A program made the position numbers and the translations under genes. From contig MCFG01000002.1 of assembly GCA_002104895.1 (NCBI GenBank), positions 75,001 to 139,000 of the forward strand: a stretch of 64,000 nucleotides of DNA, given 5' to 3'. How positions within the stretch are numbered: position 1 is the stretch's first letter; each line of letters starts with the position of its first letter. Source of the DNA: Anaeromyces robustus. Lineage: Eukaryota > Neocallimastigomycota > Neocallimastigomycetes > Neocallimastigales > Neocallimastigaceae. The notes beneath the pieces are model-generated. The model was not told where the DNA came from, searched no databases, and was given only the letters and a program-made list of their open reading frames with translations. This document shows positions 58,082 to 64,000 of this stretch, piece by piece.

Positions 58082-58571
58082 GTAAGATTAAGAAAGTAAA
58101 TAATTATTTAATAAATGAAAAGATAATATGAAGAATAAAAAAAAAATAGAAGAAGGAAGTAAAAAAATAAATATAATTTAAATATAAGAAAGAAATAAAA
58201 TAATAAATAAATATAACGTCAAAGTATAAAATAAAATGGAAAGAAAAAAATAAATAAAAAAAAAAATAAAAGAAATTTTATTTGGTTTAAATTGCTTTTT
58301 CTTATTTCAAAAAATGTCCGTCATTCTATATACAATATATTCAATTTTCATTGAATATTAATTTAATTTATAAGAATTTGTAATGGTGTTTTTATTTATT
58401 TTTTATTTTATAATATTCAAAATAGAATATTATGTTAATATATTGAATTATAAAATTATTATTTTTTTAAATTGTTTATTATTGGGAATTATTTTTTGAA
58501 AAGATATATATAATGATAGAGTTACATACATTTAAAAGATATTAAAATCTATTGTTTTACTTTTTTTTCAG
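58082..58571 (+). promoter_or_regulatory. Possible 5' UTR intron of the A32-like gene
   Basis: Strong donor-like GAAAG/GTAAGATT at 58081/58082 and acceptor-like TTTTTTTTCAG ending at 58571, followed by two further acceptor-like sites (TTCTAG at about 58601, ATAG at 58670) before the ATG. The two upstream acceptors are each followed by AAACATTT, so the acceptor region is itself a short duplication. Purine-rich DNA at 58130-58270 would be inside the intron. Inference only. Confidence 0.35.
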
Positions 58572-58674
58572 AAACATTTCTTAGTTTTATTTTTTTTCTA
58601 GAAACATTTATTTGTTATATTTATTAATTTATCATATATATTTTTTTTTATTTTTTTTATCTAAAATAGAAAAA

Positions 58675-59535
58675 ATGGCTGCCATTCAAAGTGAAATCGT
58701 TAACATTAACAAGTTCAACTTCGCTAAGCTTCCATTACTTCCAAACATTGCTGTTATTGGTAAGCGTGCTCTTGACAAGGCTTCCCTTGTTCACGATTTA
58801 ATGCACAAGCTTCACGACACTCACCACTACTATTCATCTATTGTCTTTGATCCATTTGAAGCTGCTGATCCATTCTTTACTAGTTTCGTTCCAGCTTCTA
58901 ACATTTTCAATGAATTAGATGCTAATGTTCTTGAAGAAGTTATCAAGACTCAAAAGGCTAAGGCTGATATCTTAAAGCATGCTATTGGTATCAACCTTAT
59001 TAACCGTGAAACTCCAGTTAACTTCAACACTGTTGTTGTTATTTCTGGTTCTTTATTACACAAGAATATTGAAAATGTTCGTGTTAACACTTTACTTCGT
59101 GAACTTTTATCTCAAGGTTCTGAATTCGGTATTAGTGTTATTATTACTGCTCGTCACCTTAGCCACATTAACCCAGCCTTCTACGAATTCTTCGATTGGG
59201 TCTTTGCTTTCGAATCTAGCAGTGATTTAGAAAAGCAAAAATTATTCGAATTCTTCGGTGGTAACCTTGATGCTGCTCTCTTCCGTGAAGTTTTAGAAGA
59301 ATCTACTTCTGTTTCCAGAAAGTGTCTCGGTATTCGTTGTACCGGTTCTTGCTTAGCTACTGGTAACGCTCAAACTCAACTTTACTGGTACTCTCCAGAA
59401 GTTAACATTCCAAAATTCGTTTTCGGTAAGAAATACATTTTACCAACTAAGAATGTTCCAAGAAAGGCTGCTCTTATCAAGAGTGAAAAGAGTTCCGCTC
59501 CAGCTTCCCCATTAGTTGTTAAGTTATTAGCTTAA
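58675..59535 (+). CDS. A32-like (viral packaging ATPase fold) protein, host-adapted
   Basis: Intact single-exon frame of 286 residues. The chain matches the A32-type DNA-packaging ATPases of nucleocytoplasmic large DNA viruses (FtsK/HerA superfamily) along its length: NIAVIGKR at the P-loop position, SIVFDPFEAADPFFTSFVP with NIF after it, a helix VLEEVIKTQKAKADIL, a beta strand VVVISGS at the Walker B position, LRELLSQGSEFGISVIITAR, INPAFYEFFDWVFAF, and NLDAALFREVLEE. The nucleotide-binding loops do not look canonical, so ATPase activity is doubtful. Codons are strikingly different from all neighbours (AAG, AAC, TTC, CAC and CGT preferred), the pattern of very highly expressed genes in these fungi. 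The start ATG follows AAAAA; an in-frame ATG at 58612 lies in AT-rich leader. No capsid or other viral genes lie nearby, so it is read as an old viral gene that became a host gene; the ancestry could also be of another FtsK/HerA branch. Confidence 0.72.
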   Translation: MAAIQSEIVNINKFNFAKLPLLPNIAVIGKRALDKASLVHDLMHKLHDTHHYYSSIVFDPFEAADPFFTSFVPASNIFNELDANVLEEVIKTQKAKADILKHAIGINLINRETPVNFNTVVVISGSLLHKNIENVRVNTLLRELLSQGSEFGISVIITARHLSHINPAFYEFFDWVFAFESSSDLEKQKLFEFFGGNLDAALFREVLEESTSVSRKCLGIRCTGSCLATGNAQTQLYWYSPEVNIPKFVFGKKYILPTKNVPRKAALIKSEKSSAPASPLVVKLLA

Positions 59536-60889
59536 ACAGGTTCATAATACAGACTAGAAATAGAATTTATTTATATTAAAAAAATGACAATTTATCAAAA
59601 TATTATCAAAAAGTTTTTTTTTTTTTTTTTTGATAATATATGACAAATATCTATCCCTCTATCAATATATTTATAATTTTTCTTATTCTTTTAAAGAATA
59701 TCTAGAGAAAAATTTTCAATAAAAAAATATTAAAAAAAAATAAAACAATAACAAAAAAAAAGATACATGAAAATCAAATTATATATAATATTCATATTTA
59801 ATCAAAACTCTATTAAAATAATATTTTAGATACTTATTAATATAATTTATTTAATTTATTTTAATTGAAAACTTTTGATTATCAAATAATATTATTAAAT
59901 ACAATTCGAACAATTATAAAAATTAAAATTAAAATAAAAATTAAAAAAAAAGATAAAATAAATAACAAAAATTTGAAAGAAAAAAAATAATATCATAAAA
60001 AAAAGAAAAATAAATTAATAATCTAAGGAATAGTGGCCATAGATTCAAAACAAATAAAATAAATATTCAATCTTATAAATTAATATTATATAAAATCAAA
60101 ACAGAAAAACAAAAGTGACTGATTTTTCTTAAAATGACGGGAATGAAATTATTAAAAGATTATAAGGAGGAAGAATATATTTATCTAATTTATTTAAAAT
60201 TACTTTATTTATTGACTACTCTTTAAAATACTTTTAATTAAATTTTTTCAATTTTTTTATTATTTATATTTAAAATCAAAATATATTTTGATTTTAACAA
60301 GAAATGAGAAAGAAAAAGGATAAAAAAAATTACAATAATAAATACAATCTTTATTATAGTTTTTTTTTTTAACATTTTCAATATTTCTATTCCACCTATC
60401 AAATAAAAAAATATAACAATTATAAAAAAAAAAATCAAATAAATATAAATAATTTTATGAATAACTTAAACGTAAATAATATAAATTAATAAAAACAATA
60501 ACTTATAAATTAATATAAACATAAAATGAAAATAGAAAGAATATTTTATTTTTCTTTTCATATAATTTTTTTTTTTTTTTTAAGTAATAAAAAAAAAAAA
60601 AGAGAAAAAAAAGGAAATTAAAATTTTCTTTTGTTATTTATATATATAAAATAAAAATTAAAAATTAATAAAAAAATAAAATATTATCAAAAAAAAAAAA
60701 AAAGAAAAAAAAACTTTATTATATCTCGTGTTAAATACATTTTATTGTTTTAGATATATATATAGAGTTATTTAATTTTATGAATAACTTTATATATATA
60801 TATATTTATACTAATTCTATATGGAAGTACATTTATATATTTTATTATTATTATTATTTGTTTTAATTACTTATTGTTTGTATAATACA
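59536..60889. other. Intergenic, A/T tracts; 3' hairpin
   Basis: Begins with the 3' UTR of the A32-like gene, including a hairpin with 13-base arms ATATTATCAAAAA and TTTTTGATAATAT at about 59600-59638 around a T-rich loop. The rest is A- and T-tract DNA without coding signal. Confidence 0.6.
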
Positions 60890-61795
60890 ATAAAATTGAT
60901 GCTATAGAGTTTCTAAAGCTGTTAAAATGATTAATAATTATTGTCCTAATTGTTGTTCGTGTTGTTTCCATAGTGATAGTTATCAAAGAATTGATTATTG
61001 ATTTATTAATTATTTTCTATTAAAAATTTTTCGTATTAACCATTTCTCCGATTTAGATAGAAACTTTTTTTATTTCTTAGATAATCTTTTTAATAGTTTA
61101 TATGTGACCAGTGATAACTCTAGTGTAGATAATAGAATTAATAATATATTGTTAAGGGTTATAAAAGTAGTTCCTAATAATGGAAACAATAGTATATGTA
61201 AGTAATATTGATATTTTAGGAAATAGAAAAATTGTTAACAGGTATCGAATTTATATTTTTTTAATTGGTGGAAGAGATTATGGTTTTAGTGATAGAATTA
61301 ACAATTGTCCATACAAAAAGGAATGGGAATGTTTGTTTAAGTGTCAGACTGAATCTGGTACATATTCAAAATCTCCATTTTTGTTGCGATCTAGGGCTCT
61401 ATTGAATGATATCATATCCGTTGTCTGCAAAAGACAACATGTATTGTTCGATAAATTCAAATCCAATCTCTTCAGGAACGATAATGCTGATAACACAGTA
61501 GGACAGCCTAGTTGGGAAAATCCAGATCCTATTACTGACCTAAATGAAATAGGATAGATCAATTTCACTTTAATACTATAGGAGGAATTAAGAGCTAGTA
61601 TGAATTTATTGTTTTTATGTATTACTATACTACTTTATACCTTCCAGTATTATTCATTATTATCTATAATGTTTATCTGGTTTTTCTTATTAATATCATT
61701 TTTTTATTTTATGCTTTTTTTTTATGATTTATATATATTAATATTTAAACTCAATAAAGATGATATACAATTGTGTGCTTTTAAAAAAATTGAAA
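60890..61795 (+). mobile_element. 5'-truncated LINE fragment, older copy
   Basis: About 900 bases match the 3' part of the LINE at 47.3-51.5 kb, in opposite orientation: the cysteine-rich segment (NYCPNCCSCCFHSDSYQRID), the C-terminal frame open at 61180-61557 (FLIGGRDYGFSDRINN onward, ending DLNEIG), and the 3' UTR to a short A tract near 61788. The upstream part has stops and shifts, and the two copies differ at many positions, so it is an older, dead insertion of the same family. No target duplication is evident. Confidence 0.88.
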
Positions 61796-62958
<1,163 letters not shown>

Positions 62959-63406
62959 ATGTTACCTGAAATTTTAAATAATACAAAATCTTTTGCCGAA
63001 GTAAAATCATTAACTCAACGTTTTTTTTCAATTAATGCACAAACTAAGGTCGTTAATAAAACATTATATCTTAATAAAGATAATAAATATAATATAAAAG
63101 AAAACTTAGATACGAATAAATTAAAAATTTCAAAATCAGATAAAGTTATAAATTCTGTAAAGCCTATAAAAAACAATAATATTAATGATACTATCAAAAA
63201 TGTTAAAACCAATTCAAAAAATCAATTAGTTAATAATAAAAATGTCGGAACAACAAATTCAGGGAAAAAGATAAATAATCGTACTATGACAAAAATTAAA
63301 AATCCAACACAAAAAAGATTAGATAAAGAAGTAAAAGCAACAAAAATGAAGAAAAATATGCAAGAAAAAACATCTAAGAAAATTTCAAGAAAAATTAAAA
63401 AAGCTA

Positions 63407-63454
<48 letters not shown>

Positions 63455-64000
63455 GTAATAATAATAATTGAATTTTAATAATGAATAATATAATGATTAT
63501 TATAAATTTTATTATTATTATCATTATTATTCTTATAATAATTTAATATATAATTGAATTATGTAAAACCTATTGAAACATTATTTTAATATTCAATTTA
63601 TCAAATTTATTATATATTATTTATTTTATTTTATAGAAAATAAATATTTTACAAGACAACTAGAAGAAATAAAAATTGAAGAACTTTTACTCGCAAATGA
63701 AACACAAATTAGTATAGTAAGTGGCCCTTCTTCTTGTGGAAAAACAAAACTTATTCAAAATGCTTTGCAAACTTTAGATATTGATTATGTTATTTTAGAA
63801 AGTAATGATTTTAAGAATATAAAAACTCTTTATAATACTTTAAAATATCAAATATCACCATCAATGGGTAAAAAAACTTCAAGAAATGATATTATTAATA
63901 ATGAAGCAATTTTGGATTTATTAAATTCTATTCCAGAGGAAATCCCAGTTATTATTGATGATGCCTATTCACTTTTTAATTATTCTAATGGTCTTGATAA
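62959..64000 (+). CDS. AAA+ ATPase resembling ORC5, 3' end outside window
   Basis: Exon 1 is 62959-63409 and exon 2 starts at 63637, running off the window; phases agree (NG split by GTAATA). Exon 1 gives a lysine/asparagine-rich basic N-terminal extension of about 150 residues starting MLPEILNNTKSFAEVKSLTQ, with no domain. Exon 2 gives TRQLEEIKIEELL, the Walker A loop VSGPSSCGKTKLIQNAL, DIDYVILESNDFKNIKTLYN, and the Walker B strand PVIIDDAYSLFN. The loop, its spacing to Walker B, and the segment after it resemble the AAA+ core of ORC5, a subunit of the origin recognition complex that loads MCM at replication origins. ORC5 proteins usually begin close to the Walker A motif, so the basic extension is unusual. 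Cdc6/ORC-type relatives are possible. Confidence 0.55.
63410..63636 (+). repeat. Intron starting in an AAT repeat
   Basis: The donor G/GTAATAATAAT lies at the first base of an AAT array (63413-63455), so the intron's 5' end is itself microsatellite. If not spliced, the array would add an Asn tail and a stop at 63469. Confidence 0.75.

Noticed and set aside
58979-59230. Second frame within the A32-like gene
   Set aside because: Shadow frame of a strongly codon-biased gene without independent support.

Overview
The window looks like nuclear DNA of an anaerobic gut fungus (Neocallimastigomycota). The evidence is extreme A+T content, long AAT and AAAT microsatellites, asparagine runs in proteins, genes cut by many short AT-rich introns, a fungal-type Zn2Cys6 zinc cluster, and one gene whose GC-rich codon choice is unlike everything around it. 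Another AT-rich early-branching fungus or a protist is not excluded, but the intron density argues against Dictyostelium. All functional calls come from reading translations; no database search was run.

Layout. 1-2649 (+): kinase domain and tail of a Wee1/Mik1-type kinase whose 5' end lies outside. 4943-5590 (+): an 82-residue Gly/Ser/Tyr/Asn-rich protein. 8189-11687 (-): an intracellular class 3 (diacylglycerol-type) lipase. 12842-21448 (-): apparently one very large gene of about 2,669 codons, with a disordered, repeat-rich N-terminal half and a helical C-terminal part. 22177-24796 (+) and 25140-31234 (-): a convergent pair, TRM11 and a WDR6/Trm734-like beta-propeller, both tRNA-methylation factors. 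32001-32511 (-): a 101-residue Zn2Cys6 protein. 34133-46335 (-): a many-exon homologue of KNTC1/Rod, the large subunit of the kinetochore RZZ complex. 58675-59535 (+): an intact, apparently highly expressed relative of the A32-type packaging ATPases of large DNA viruses. 62959-64000 (+): the start of an AAA+ ATPase resembling ORC5.

The 47-54 kb stretch is a mobile-element cluster: an almost complete APE-type LINE with a 13-bp target duplication, a 178-bp tandem duplication, a TTAA-flanked MITE with 40-bp inverted ends, an orphan coding fragment in GC-richer DNA, and a 511-bp MULE-like MITE with a 9-bp target duplication. A second, older LINE fragment lies at 60.9-61.8 kb.

Themes. Several genes serve cell-cycle or chromosome control (Wee1-like kinase, KNTC1, ORC5-like) and two serve tRNA modification, but nothing indicates co-regulation. 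The best candidates for new biology are the codon-optimised A32-like gene, a 7-nt micro-exon encoding the catalytic core of TRM11, a tandemly duplicated splice donor inside KNTC1, and introns made almost entirely of ATT repeat.
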